From: Balneolales bacterium
Lineage (GTDB): Bacteria; Bacteroidota; Rhodothermia; Balneolales; Natronogracilivirgulaceae
DNA: 7,859 bases
Direction of reading: 5' to 3'
Assembly (NCBI GenBank): GCA_007116685.1
Contig: SKIC01000299.1
Coordinates: 1 to 7,859, forward strand
The translations under genes were made by a program, and so were the position numbers. Position 1 is the stretch's first letter, and each line of letters begins with the position of its first letter. The notes beneath the pieces were generated by a model. It was not told the DNA's origin. It worked only from the letters and a program-made list of their open reading frames with translations, and did not search any database. Shown here in pieces: positions 1 to 7,023 of this stretch.

Positions 1-682
1 AGTGGCGGCGAACAATTTGGCTAATATGAATACGCCCGGTTTCAAAAAAGACAAGCTCTTTTACGAAGCGTTTCAAAGCCAATTGATGGGAAATCCTGTT
101 ATGGAGTCTCACCATCACCAGACAATGAATATGGAACCGGGTTCTCTGGAAAGAACCGGTAATACTTTCGATTTCGCTATTGAAGGGAATGGTTTTTTTC
201 AGGTAGAACACGAAGGTCAACTCTTTTTGACGCGAAACGGACGCTTTCGCCTTGATGGACAGGGCTACATGAGAGACGAAAACGGTGCTTTGGTACAAGG
301 TAGTAGTGGTGCCGTTTTTCTGCCTCAGTTTTATGAACTGGCTCAGCAAGAAAACCAGGAAGTAATTGTAGAAGTAGCAAAAGACGGCACCATTAGATTG
401 AATGGCGAAATTCAGGATAAGCTAAGGCTTATGCAAGTTGACGATGTTTCGCAATTGGAGCGCCGTACCAATTCCTATCTGGCTACCGCACAAGGCCAAA
501 GAGCCTTCGATGATCCAAGCAGTTTCGTCAATCAGGGATTTTACGAAACGGGGAACGTCAATCCTCTGGAAGAGATGATCGAAATGACGACCAATTTAAG
601 GTTATTCGAAACACAGCAAAGAGTCATGAGAACGCATGACGAAATTTTAAGCCGGGTAACCACTGATCTCGGAAGATTTTAA
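1..682 (+). CDS. flgF: Flagellar proximal rod protein FlgF, 5'-truncated
   Basis: This is a rod protein of the FlgF/FlgG family, which forms part of the axial drive shaft between the MS-ring and the hook and is exported by the flagellar type III system. The reading frame is open at the window edge and already begins inside the conserved N-terminal helix (AANNLANMNTPGFKKD, family consensus ANNLAN.NT.GFK), so roughly 15-20 residues are missing upstream; the GTG at position 2 is not the true start. The core has the family signature FDFAIEGNGFFQV followed by LTRNGRF, and the C-terminal helix (EEMIEMTTNLRLFETQQRVM) is the other half of the D0 coiled coil. The visible 226 residues plus the missing part match the usual FlgF length of about 250. 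The FlgF rather than FlgG name rests on position: the following gene is a better FlgG. No cysteine is present. Confidence 0.88.
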   Translation, partial: VAANNLANMNTPGFKKDKLFYEAFQSQLMGNPVMESHHHQTMNMEPGSLERTGNTFDFAIEGNGFFQVEHEGQLFLTRNGRFRLDGQGYMRDENGALVQGSSGAVFLPQFYELAQQENQEVIVEVAKDGTIRLNGEIQDKLRLMQVDDVSQLERRTNSYLATAQGQRAFDDPSSFVNQGFYETGNVNPLEEMIEMTTNLRLFETQQRVMRTHDEILSRVTTDLGRF

Positions 683-690
683 ACCAACTA

Positions 691-695
691 AGGAG
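691..695 (+). promoter_or_regulatory. Shine-Dalgarno of flgG
   Basis: AGGAG lies 8 bases before the flgG ATG in the 21-base gap after flgF, the longest gap in the window. It is the only strong, well-spaced Shine-Dalgarno sequence in the window and fixes the flgG start at 704. Confidence 0.8.
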
Positions 696-703
696 AATTC
701 AAT

Positions 704-1498
704 ATGTTCAGAGCACTTCGCACCGCATCACTTGGCATGAGCGCACAGCAAATGTCGGTTGATAATATCGCGAACAACCTCTCAAACGTGAATACGACAG
801 GTTTCAAGCGCAGCTCAATTGCGTTTCAGGATTTGTTTTATCAAACACTGGCATCTTCCAGAAGCGGATCAGCGGTTAATAATACCAGCAATGATGGTCC
901 GGAGTTGCAAGTAGGTCACGGTTCACGCCCCGTGTCATCCATTCGAAACTTTATGCAGGGTCCGCTTTCGGAAACCGGAAGCTCTCTGGATTTAGCCATC
1001 AACGGTACAGGATTTTTTCAGGTAGAAAAGCCTGATGGATCAATCGGTTACACGAGAGATGGAAATTTCAGTCTTAATTCTATGGGCTTAATGGTAAATA
1101 GCTCTGGTTTGCCTTTAGCGGATTTTATTGAAATTCCGCCGGATGCTGTTGCCGTGCAAATTTCTCAGGATGGAATTGTGATGGCTCAATTGCAAGGAGA
1201 GCCAAATCCGGTAGACTTAGGTCAGATTGAGCTGGCGAAATTTGTGAACCCATCGGGGTTACGCGCTATTGGCGACAACTTATTTGATGAAACTGCTTCA
1301 TCCGGTCAGCCATTTTTTGGAGTTCCCGGCATGGACGGATTCGGAACCATTCAACAAGGATATCTGGAGCAATCCAACGTGGATATTGTTAATGAAATGG
1401 TAAATCTGATTGTGGCTCAGCGGGCGTATGAAACCAATTCAAAAATGGTTCAAACTGCCGAAGAAATGATGGCTATGACTAACGCAATCAAACGATAA
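704..1498 (+). CDS. flgG: Flagellar distal rod protein FlgG
   Basis: FlgG forms the distal rod that passes through the P- and L-rings and connects to the hook. The 264-residue product has the usual family length (about 260). It starts with the canonical FlgG N-terminus MFRALRTASLGMSAQQ, followed by IANNLSNVNTTGFKR at about residues 22-36. The central signature LDLAINGTGFFQV and YTRDGNFSLN come near residues 95-125, and the C-terminal D0 helix contains EMVNLIVAQRAYETNSKMVQTAEEM. The start is supported by both the family N-terminus and the AGGAG upstream. It follows flgF by 21 bases and precedes flgA by 5. No cysteine is present. Assignment is firm; the only plausible alternative is a close paralogue in the rod/hook family. 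Confidence 0.97.
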   Translation: MFRALRTASLGMSAQQMSVDNIANNLSNVNTTGFKRSSIAFQDLFYQTLASSRSGSAVNNTSNDGPELQVGHGSRPVSSIRNFMQGPLSETGSSLDLAINGTGFFQVEKPDGSIGYTRDGNFSLNSMGLMVNSSGLPLADFIEIPPDAVAVQISQDGIVMAQLQGEPNPVDLGQIELAKFVNPSGLRAIGDNLFDETASSGQPFFGVPGMDGFGTIQQGYLEQSNVDIVNEMVNLIVAQRAYETNSKMVQTAEEMMAMTNAIKR

Positions 1499-1503
1499 GG
1501 ATA

Positions 1504-2202
1504 ATGAATCTGCTAGCAGCCATATTACTTTTTAATTTCATTTCCTTGCCGGCAAATGCGGATAAGGCGATTGAAGAAGTTGTGGTGGGGCATATTACCT
1601 CATTCATGCAGCAGTATTATCCCGTAGATGAATATCGGGTGCAAGTGGAATTACGCCGAATACCGAACTTTTTCGAAACTGTACAAAATCATCAGATTGA
1701 AGGAGTCCAATTCAGAGGAAACGGCATCCCATCAGGATATTCCGTTTTTGATGTTAACCTGAACAACAGAGTTCGAAACCCGCAATCTAACGTTCAGGCA
1801 TTTATTCGGATCAAAAGACATCTGCCTGTACCCACATCCAGAATTGTAAGTGGTGATATGCTCAGCGCCTCTCAGTTTACGACAGCGTGGGTAGATATCA
1901 CCAGACAATCCGGCAATTTCATTACGGATGCTCAAGATTTTGAAGGAAAAGTGGCAGGTAGAATTCTGCGAGAAGGTGTGCCTGTACGCGCATCAGAATT
2001 GCGCAGAATTCCAATTATCCAGGCCGGTGAGTTGGTAACTATGATTTATCAACAAGGCAATCTGGCTATTCAGGTACAAGGTGTAGCCCGGCAAGATGGT
2101 GCCGCTGGCGACAAAATCAGAGTTCACAGCGAAGAAACTCGCAAAACATACACCGCAACCGTACAAGCTGACGGAACATTAGTATGGAATAACACACTAT
2201 GA
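1504..2202 (+). CDS. flgA: Flagellar P-ring assembly chaperone FlgA
   Basis: FlgA is a periplasmic chaperone that helps FlgI polymerise into the P-ring. The 232-residue product has a short Sec signal peptide (about 1-19, ending PANA before DKAIEE), an N-terminal domain to about residue 105, then a SAF-like domain: PTSRIVSGDMLSASQFT at about 110-125, GRILREGVPVRASEL at about 152-166, and a C-terminal beta domain with GDKIRVHSEETRKTYTATV at about 202-220. That pattern (G-I-L-G-P, then G-I-V-S-V) is the FlgA hallmark. Two oddities concern the start: the n-region MNLL carries no positive charge, and the purine-rich AAGGA (1497-1501) is only 2 bases from ATG. An in-frame stop at 1480-1482 leaves no longer ATG/GTG/TTG start. 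It overlaps flgH by 4 bases (ATGA), implying translational coupling. Placement between flgG and flgH resembles the order known from spirochaetes. Confidence 0.92.
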   Translation: MNLLAAILLFNFISLPANADKAIEEVVVGHITSFMQQYYPVDEYRVQVELRRIPNFFETVQNHQIEGVQFRGNGIPSGYSVFDVNLNNRVRNPQSNVQAFIRIKRHLPVPTSRIVSGDMLSASQFTTAWVDITRQSGNFITDAQDFEGKVAGRILREGVPVRASELRRIPIIQAGELVTMIYQQGNLAIQVQGVARQDGAAGDKIRVHSEETRKTYTATVQADGTLVWNNTL

Positions 2203-2807
2203 GAAACGCAATTATAACTTTATTACTTCTGCTTTTGGTTTTTGCCAACTCAGCATTTGCCCAACGCTCACTGTACGAGGATGTAAAGGCCAACCGGATT
2301 GGAGACGTAATTACGGTTGTGCTTATGGAGAATATCTCCGGGTCTTCTTCCACCGATGGAAATACGAGAGGCTCTACATCCGGACAAGCCAGCGCAGCTG
2401 TATCGGGTAATTTGACCAATTTCCTACCTCTTTTTGGAGCAAATTCATCTTTAGATTTTCAAAACTCAGATCGCTCAACCGCTGCTCAAAGCCAATTACT
2501 CAGAGGTAATTTGAGTGTGCGAATTGAAGACATTACCCCAAACGGTGACTTAATCGTGATTGGGCAAAGAAAAATGGAAATAAACGGCGAGGTGCACTCT
2601 GTTAACCTAACAGGATTCGTTCGACCAAGCGATGTGGATAACTTCAACAGAGTGCCCTCATACCGTGTTGCCAACGCAGAAATCATCTATTTAAAAGAAG
2701 GCGGACTGGAAAACAACAAACGTCGCCCCGGCTACACTCGTCGCGTAATTTGGACAGGCTTGGGCGTGATGGTTGGAACAGCAATTGCAATCAAAGCGAT
2801 ATTCTGA
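2199..2807 (+). CDS. flgH: Flagellar L-ring protein FlgH, non-lipoprotein form
   Basis: FlgH forms the L-ring bushing around the rod at the outer membrane. The product is 202 residues (enterobacterial FlgH is about 232). Residues 1-21 are a clear signal peptide with a poly-leucine core and a signal peptidase I-type end (SAFA before QRS). The conserved block SLYEDVKANRIGDVITVVLMEN follows at about 24-45, then NLSVRIEDITPNGDLIVIGQRKMEINGE and FVRPSDVDNFNRVPSYRVANAEI, all typical of the family. FlgH is normally a lipoprotein with a lipobox cysteine; here there is no lipobox and no cysteine anywhere, and the linker normally lying between the lipidated Cys and the LFED-like motif is absent. The last 20 residues (VIWTGLGVMVGTAIAIKAIF) are strongly hydrophobic and could be a membrane anchor. 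It overlaps flgA by 4 bases and flgI by 1. Confidence 0.95.
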   Translation: MRNAIITLLLLLLVFANSAFAQRSLYEDVKANRIGDVITVVLMENISGSSSTDGNTRGSTSGQASAAVSGNLTNFLPLFGANSSLDFQNSDRSTAAQSQLLRGNLSVRIEDITPNGDLIVIGQRKMEINGEVHSVNLTGFVRPSDVDNFNRVPSYRVANAEIIYLKEGGLENNKRRPGYTRRVIWTGLGVMVGTAIAIKAIF

Positions 2808-3937
2808 TGAAAAAAATCTCATTCATAACACTTTTAGGTTTACTGATTACCGGATTGCTGGCTCAGGATATCTACGCACAAACCAAAATTGATGATTTGG
2901 TTCGCATTCGTGATGCCAACGATATCGAAGTTATTGGTTATGGTCTGGTAACGGGTTTGGATAGAACCGGTGACAGAACAATTAGCGGCAGGCAAGGATC
3001 TGCGTTTACCGTTCAGTCTATCGCTAATATGCTTCAAAATTTCGGGATAACTGTTGACCCCACCTACTTGCGAACACGAAACGTTGCGGCGGTAATGGTT
3101 ACGGCCAGAATCAGCCCATACAATTCTCCGGGAAGCAATGTTGATGTCACAGTTTCTTCTTTAGGCGATGCTTCCAGTTTGGTTGGTGGCGTTTTACTTC
3201 AAACGCCATTGATTGATCCTAATAATCAGGAGGTTTACGTAATGGCGCAGGGGCCGTTGGTTGTTGGTGGAATCACAGCCGAAGCCCCGGGTGCTCGGGT
3301 AATGCGAAATCAAACCTTGACAGCCACATTGCCGGGTGGAGGCTCTGTAATGAACGGAGAAGTTTTCCAACTCGACAGAACTCGTCCGTTGGGATTAATC
3401 TTACGCCAGCCGAATTACCAAAACGCGCAAAGAGTAGCCAACGTGATTAATGAGACCTTCGATCAAAATATTGCTCAGGTTTTCAATGCGGGATTGATTG
3501 AAGTGAACTGGCCCCCACAGTTTCAGGGAATTGGTGAGTTAAATCAATTTACGAGTATCGTTTTGGATTTGGAAATACAAGTTGACACACCGGCCAGAGT
3601 TGTCATAAACGAACGAACCGGAACTATAGTAGCCGGTGGAAATATCCGCATTGATGAAGTGCTTATTTCGCATGGAAGTGTACAAATTGAAACGCGCCGT
3701 ACTCCATTCGTAGCGCAACCTGCCCCACTTTCGTGGGGACAGACAGTTGTTGGTGAGGTAGCCTCTGCTAATGTGGGAGATTCCCCGGCACAGACAATAG
3801 TACTGGAAGAAAACACCACAGTAACATCCCTCGCTGCCTCACTAAATGATCTTGGTTTAACACCAAGAGATATCATTTCCATTTTTCAGGCCATAGATCG
3901 CGCAGGTGCCTTGCGTGGAACCTTAATCGTGATGTAA
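2807..3937 (+). CDS. flgI: Flagellar P-ring protein FlgI
   Basis: FlgI polymerises around the rod in the peptidoglycan layer to make the P-ring. I chose the ATG at 2807 (TGATG overlap with the flgH stop) rather than the in-frame ATG at 2750, because 2807 begins a good Sec signal peptide (MKKISFITLLGLLITGLLAQ, cleavage near DIYA before QTKI), whereas the 19 extra residues are polar and lie inside flgH. This gives 376 residues, close to the family norm of about 365. Diagnostic motifs are KIDDLVRIRDANDIEVIGYG and GLVTGLDRTGDRT (about 44-58), VDVTVSSLGDASSLVGG, VMRNQTLTATLPGGG and RVVINERTGTIVAGG; the end, AIDRAGALRGTLIVM, is also family-like. It has no cysteines, so the intramolecular disulfide reported for enterobacterial FlgI cannot form. 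Next gene follows after 2 bases. Confidence 0.97.
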   Translation: MKKISFITLLGLLITGLLAQDIYAQTKIDDLVRIRDANDIEVIGYGLVTGLDRTGDRTISGRQGSAFTVQSIANMLQNFGITVDPTYLRTRNVAAVMVTARISPYNSPGSNVDVTVSSLGDASSLVGGVLLQTPLIDPNNQEVYVMAQGPLVVGGITAEAPGARVMRNQTLTATLPGGGSVMNGEVFQLDRTRPLGLILRQPNYQNAQRVANVINETFDQNIAQVFNAGLIEVNWPPQFQGIGELNQFTSIVLDLEIQVDTPARVVINERTGTIVAGGNIRIDEVLISHGSVQIETRRTPFVAQPAPLSWGQTVVGEVASANVGDSPAQTIVLEENTTVTSLAASLNDLGLTPRDIISIFQAIDRAGALRGTLIVM

Positions 3938-3939
3938 CC

Positions 3940-4248
3940 ATGAATATCCAGACCAAACATATTCTCTCATCTTTATCAGATGCCAAATTAGACGGCCTTC
4001 AAAAAAAGAAGGAAGAAACCGCCATGGAATTTGAGAAGATTTTTGCTCATCACCTGGTATCAGAAATGACGAAGGGTTCATTCGATATGGTTCAGGAAGG
4101 CGGACTTTCCCAATCCAATGCACTCTATCGGGAACATATTACAGAAACTTTAGCCACAGAGTTAGCCAAGCAGAACAAACTGGGTATGGCTGATTTAGTC
4201 ATGCAATATTGGAATCAGCGGCTTGATTCAGGATCAGATTCAGAATGA
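3940..4248 (+). CDS. flgJ: Single-domain FlgJ rod-assembly (rod-cap) protein
   Basis: The 102-residue product corresponds to the N-terminal rod-binding domain of FlgJ, which caps and guides rod polymerisation in the periplasm. The hallmark segment AMEFEKIFAHHLVSEMTKGSF (about 29-48; family pattern A..FE..f...ml..M) is followed by a gap of small and polar residues and YREHITETLATELAKQNKLGMADLVMQY (about 63-90; family pattern Y.......LA..la...G.G.A..i). No muramidase domain is present, unlike enterobacterial FlgJ of about 313 residues; single-domain versions are common outside beta- and gammaproteobacteria. Wall hydrolysis must then be done by an enzyme encoded elsewhere. There is no signal peptide, as expected for a protein exported by the flagellar apparatus. 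It lies 2 bases after flgI and overlaps flgN by 4 bases (ATGA). Confidence 0.9.
   Translation: MNIQTKHILSSLSDAKLDGLQKKKEETAMEFEKIFAHHLVSEMTKGSFDMVQEGGLSQSNALYREHITETLATELAKQNKLGMADLVMQYWNQRLDSGSDSE
4230..4233 (+). promoter_or_regulatory. Weak candidate ribosome-binding site of flgN
   Basis: AGGA inside the end of flgJ lies 11 bases before the flgN ATG at 4245, which is long spacing. Coupling through the ATGA stop-start overlap is probably more important. Confidence 0.35.
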
Positions 4249-4751
4249 GTAGAGAACAAATTATATCATCCCTGGAATCAGCCATTGTGGAACTGACAGA
4301 TGCCTACACACAGATGAGAGAAATCTTGTCGGTGCAGATTAAGGCTGTAGTTCGCAACAATATTGATGGCATTAACGATGGCACTGAGCAACAAATTGAG
4401 CAAAATGCTCTCATTCAGTCTCTGGAAACCCGTTTCCGTCTGGAGTTACTGGATGCGTTCGAAGCTGTAGCACCTGATAATGCCAGCAAAAAACTTTCTG
4501 AATTGATTCTCTTTTTCCCCGAGGCAAAAGATAAACTGATAGAATTACGTGAGGGACTCATATTCACCATCACCAGAACCCAGCATAAGCAGGAGCAATT
4601 GGTAAATCTGCTTGAGTTTGCACGTCAGCATACTACTGAGACTCTGCGAGCAATCCACGCTATGGGGAATGAGAAGAATACCAGCTACAACATTGCTGGT
4701 AAAACAGCACAACATCAAAATCAAAGTATTGCCATAAATCAAACAGCCTGA
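4245..4751 (+). CDS. flgN: FlgN-type export chaperone for FlgK and FlgL
   Basis: This predicted cytosolic all-helical protein of 168 residues fits the FlgN family (about 140-160 residues), the type III chaperone that binds the C-termini of the hook-filament junction proteins FlgK and FlgL and brings them to the export gate. What can be seen: a long N-terminal helical hairpin rich in L, I, E and Q (about 1-75), then further amphipathic helices (about 80-138), and a flexible tail with NTSYNIAGKTAQ, resembling the loosely conserved YN..G tail of FlgN proteins. FlgN sequences diverge quickly, so much of the weight rests on location directly before flgK, as in Bacillus subtilis (yvyG-flgK-flgL). 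No signal peptide, no cysteine. The ATG overlaps the flgJ stop, and flgK starts 2 bases after its stop. Confidence 0.8.
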   Translation: MSREQIISSLESAIVELTDAYTQMREILSVQIKAVVRNNIDGINDGTEQQIEQNALIQSLETRFRLELLDAFEAVAPDNASKKLSELILFFPEAKDKLIELREGLIFTITRTQHKQEQLVNLLEFARQHTTETLRAIHAMGNEKNTSYNIAGKTAQHQNQSIAINQTA

Positions 4752-4753
4752 AC

Positions 4754-6109
4754 ATGCGTGAGATTTTTCAAATATCAAAAAGTGGCTTAATGGCAGCAGA
4801 GAGAGCAATCTCTACTACTGGTCATAATATTGCAAATGCCAACACTCCGGGATATAGCCGCCAAAGAGTTGATTTGGCTCCTGTTGATTTTAAGCGCAAC
4901 AACATGTCGATTGGTGTTGGTGTTAATATCGAGCAAATTACTCGCATGCGTAACGAGTTTCTGGATTCGCAAATCAATGAGATGCAGTCTCGTCTTGGTT
5001 CTTTTTCGCAACGTGCACAGACTTTGGAATACATTGAAGGTCTATTTGTAAGCAATACCGGCAATGATCTTGTTCAGGCAATGACCGAGTTTTTCAATTC
5101 ATTTTCTGAATTAACCAATAGTCCGGAAGATTTCACTCGCAGAGTAAATATCGTTCGGAATGCTCAAAACATGATTTTGAAATTCCAGCAAATTGGTTCC
5201 GGTTTGCAGGAAATTCAGCAACAGGCCGCCAACAAAGCTAAAGATGGTATCAATGAGGTAAACACTATCCTCAAAGATTTGGCTTCCTTAAATAATTCTA
5301 TCTACCGGGCAAATGGAGCTGGAAAACAGGATAATAAATCACTTGATGATCAAACACGTCTATTGGATAGATTATCCAAACTTGTGGCAGTTGATACGCA
5401 AAGAGATGAAAATGGCGGTTTAGAAGTAAAAATTGGCGGCATCATTGCCGTTAGTGGAGAAAGAAGCGCAACGTTATCTGGCGAATCAGATACGGTGAAT
5501 AATATTTTCAGAGTCCGATTGGATAACGGATCTGTAATTCCGTTCAAGGGTGGAGAAGTAGGTGAAAATATTGCGCTATTCGAAGATGGAATTGCCTCAT
5601 ACCAAGAAGATTTGGATGAGCTTGCCAATAGCCTAATGCAATCTGTTAACCAATTGCACACTTCTGGTTTTGACAGAAACGGCAATACCGGAATTGCCTT
5701 TTTTGATCCCGACAGTTCAGGTGCAAGGGGATTATCTCTGAACGCATTAATCGAAGAAAACGCAGATCGTATCGTTGCATCTGCTCAGCCAAATGCCCCG
5801 GGGAACAACTCCATTGCAGCCCAAATCGCTCAATTAGCAAGTCAGTCTCCAAATTCATCCCAAAGCCTGACAGATAGAACCATTAACCTTAGTGCCCGAG
5901 CCGGAGCGGAATTGAGTAATGTGCGACAGGCGATTGAAACAACAGAATCCGCAAAAATTCTTCTTACAAATCAGCAGGAACAAGTTTCCGGTGTAAATAT
6001 GGATGAGGAACTAACCAACCTTATCAAATTTCAAAACAGCTATCAGGCTTCTGCACGAGTTCTGAATAGCGCCCAACAAATGTATGACACCTTGCTATCC
6101 ATAGTATAA
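4754..6109 (+). CDS. flgK: Flagellar hook-associated protein 1 FlgK
   Basis: FlgK is the first hook-filament junction protein, sitting directly on the hook tip after export by the flagellar type III system. The 451-residue product starts with the canonical D0 helix: FQISKSGLMAAERAISTTGHNIANANTPGYSRQRV (about 5-39). The next conserved D1 region includes NEFLDSQINEMQSRLG and FFNSFSELTNSPED. The C-terminal D0 helix, NMDEELTNLIKFQNSYQASARVLNSAQQMYDTLLSIV, ends the protein as in all FlgK proteins. It is shorter than the enterobacterial protein (about 547), so the surface D2-type domain is reduced. The start fits the family N-terminus exactly, although no Shine-Dalgarno is visible in the bases before it; coupling to flgN (2-base gap) is likely. 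No cysteine. Confidence 0.96.
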   Translation: MREIFQISKSGLMAAERAISTTGHNIANANTPGYSRQRVDLAPVDFKRNNMSIGVGVNIEQITRMRNEFLDSQINEMQSRLGSFSQRAQTLEYIEGLFVSNTGNDLVQAMTEFFNSFSELTNSPEDFTRRVNIVRNAQNMILKFQQIGSGLQEIQQQAANKAKDGINEVNTILKDLASLNNSIYRANGAGKQDNKSLDDQTRLLDRLSKLVAVDTQRDENGGLEVKIGGIIAVSGERSATLSGESDTVNNIFRVRLDNGSVIPFKGGEVGENIALFEDGIASYQEDLDELANSLMQSVNQLHTSGFDRNGNTGIAFFDPDSSGARGLSLNALIEENADRIVASAQPNAPGNNSIAAQIAQLASQSPNSSQSLTDRTINLSARAGAELSNVRQAIETTESAKILLTNQQEQVSGVNMDEELTNLIKFQNSYQASARVLNSAQQMYDTLLSIV

Positions 6110-6124
6110 CGAGTGCAAATCATT

Positions 6125-7021
6125 ATGAGAATAACCCAAAATATGATTACAAACGATCTGCTTCGGTCACTGAATCGAAATCAGAACGAATTGGCTGGTA
6201 TACAAAACAAGGTATCCACAGGGAAACAAATTAATAAACCTTCTGACGGATCATTGAAATTTGCTTCGTCACAAAAATTAGAAGAATTGCTCAAACGAAA
6301 CGAGCAATATCAGAACAATGCAGAAAATGGTGTTTTTCAAGCTCGGTTTGCACAATCGGCGCTGGAAAATACCCTAGATCAATTATTTGAACTTAAAACT
6401 TTGGTTACCCGAGGTGCTAACGACAAAGTGCCTTCGCCAAGTGATATGGAGATCCTTGCTAACCAAATCGTTCAAATTCGTCAGGAACTCGTTGATTATT
6501 TCAATTCGAGTGCTGACGGCAGATATATCTTCGCTGGCACAAATACGCTAACACGACCTTTTGAGCTGGCTGAAGATGGTAGCGTTACCTATTCCGGTAA
6601 CGATGACGCCCTTGCGGCGCGCGTAAATGACAACACGGAAGTTGACATTAGCGTAGATGGTAACAGATTGCAAAATTTCGGCTCGGGAGATTCCATATTC
6701 AGTCTGCTTGACAGAGTGGAAACTGCATTTCGCAATGCAGAATACTCGGCGCTTAATCAAGAAATCCCTTCGGTAGATGCAGCCGTTGAACATTTCGCGG
6801 GTCTCGCCGCTGAAATCGGTAATAACATCAACCGAATGGAATTTGCAGTCGAACAATTCGAGGTAGGCAATATAAACCTACAGTCTGAAGTGAGCCGATT
6901 GGTAGATACGGATTATGCTGAATCGCTTTCGCAAATCCAGAAACTGCAGGTCGCATATCAGGCTGCTTTATCTGCTAATGCCTCATTGCTTCAAACATCC
7001 CTTCTAAACTTCCTGAGATAG
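6125..7021 (+). CDS. flgL: Flagellar hook-associated protein 3 FlgL
   Basis: FlgL is the second hook-filament junction protein, on which the first flagellin subunits assemble. The frame is open from a GTG at 6113, but I chose ATG 6125 because it gives MRITQNMITNDLL, matching the conserved MRIS/T start of FlgL; the four extra residues MQII do not. The product is then 298 residues, a usual length. D0/D1 N-terminus: LNRNQNELAGIQNKVSTGKQINKPSDGSLKFA. Core signature: YFNSSADGRYIFAGTNTLTRPFEL. The C-terminal helix, YAESLSQIQKLQVAYQAALSANASLLQTSLLNFLR, pairs with the N-terminal helix. Flagellins share these ends, but the junction with flgK, the FAGT motif and the ending are FlgL-like. It is separated from flgK by 15 bases and from fliW by 2. 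No cysteine. Confidence 0.95.
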   Translation: MRITQNMITNDLLRSLNRNQNELAGIQNKVSTGKQINKPSDGSLKFASSQKLEELLKRNEQYQNNAENGVFQARFAQSALENTLDQLFELKTLVTRGANDKVPSPSDMEILANQIVQIRQELVDYFNSSADGRYIFAGTNTLTRPFELAEDGSVTYSGNDDALAARVNDNTEVDISVDGNRLQNFGSGDSIFSLLDRVETAFRNAEYSALNQEIPSVDAAVEHFAGLAAEIGNNINRMEFAVEQFEVGNINLQSEVSRLVDTDYAESLSQIQKLQVAYQAALSANASLLQTSLLNFLR

Positions 7022-7023
7022 TC

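Noticed and set aside
2750..2806. Upstream ATG extending flgI by 19 residues
   Set aside because: The extension is polar, lies inside flgH in another frame, and would bury the signal peptide that begins at 2807.
3582..3609. TTGACA with CATAAA 16 bases downstream, resembling a housekeeping promoter ahead of flgJ
   Set aside because: The -10 matches only 4 of 6, it lies in conserved flgI coding sequence about 330 bases before flgJ, and the likely host group may use a different promoter consensus.
3723..3738. Perfect hairpin CCCCAC-TTTC-GTGGGG inside flgI
   Set aside because: It has no following T-run, so it is not a terminator; a 6-bp stem is expected several times by chance in about 7.9 kb, and the bases encode ordinary FlgI residues.
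3850..3868. Perfect 7-bp hairpin TCTTGGT-TTAAC-ACCAAGA near the end of flgI
   Set aside because: The T-rich stretch begins only about 9 bases after the stem and is broken by other bases; a few such stems are expected by chance.
3544..3882. Minus-strand open frame of 112 codons opposite flgI, and similar ones elsewhere
   Set aside because: They lie entirely opposite confidently identified genes, have no recognisable domains or initiation signals, and have unprotein-like composition.
4225..4243. Short direct repeat GATTCAG twice at the end of flgJ
   Set aside because: A 7-base repeat in a serine/aspartate-rich tail; it is too short to be meaningful.
6723..6740. Perfect 7-bp hairpin CTGCATT-TCGC-AATGCAG in flgL
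   Set aside because: Inside coding sequence, no T-run, chance-level frequency.
6873..6899. Sigma-28-like elements TAAA and GCCGAT within flgL, upstream of fliW
   Set aside because: The spacing is 17 bases where about 15 is expected, the flanking consensus is poor, and it lies in well-conserved coding sequence.
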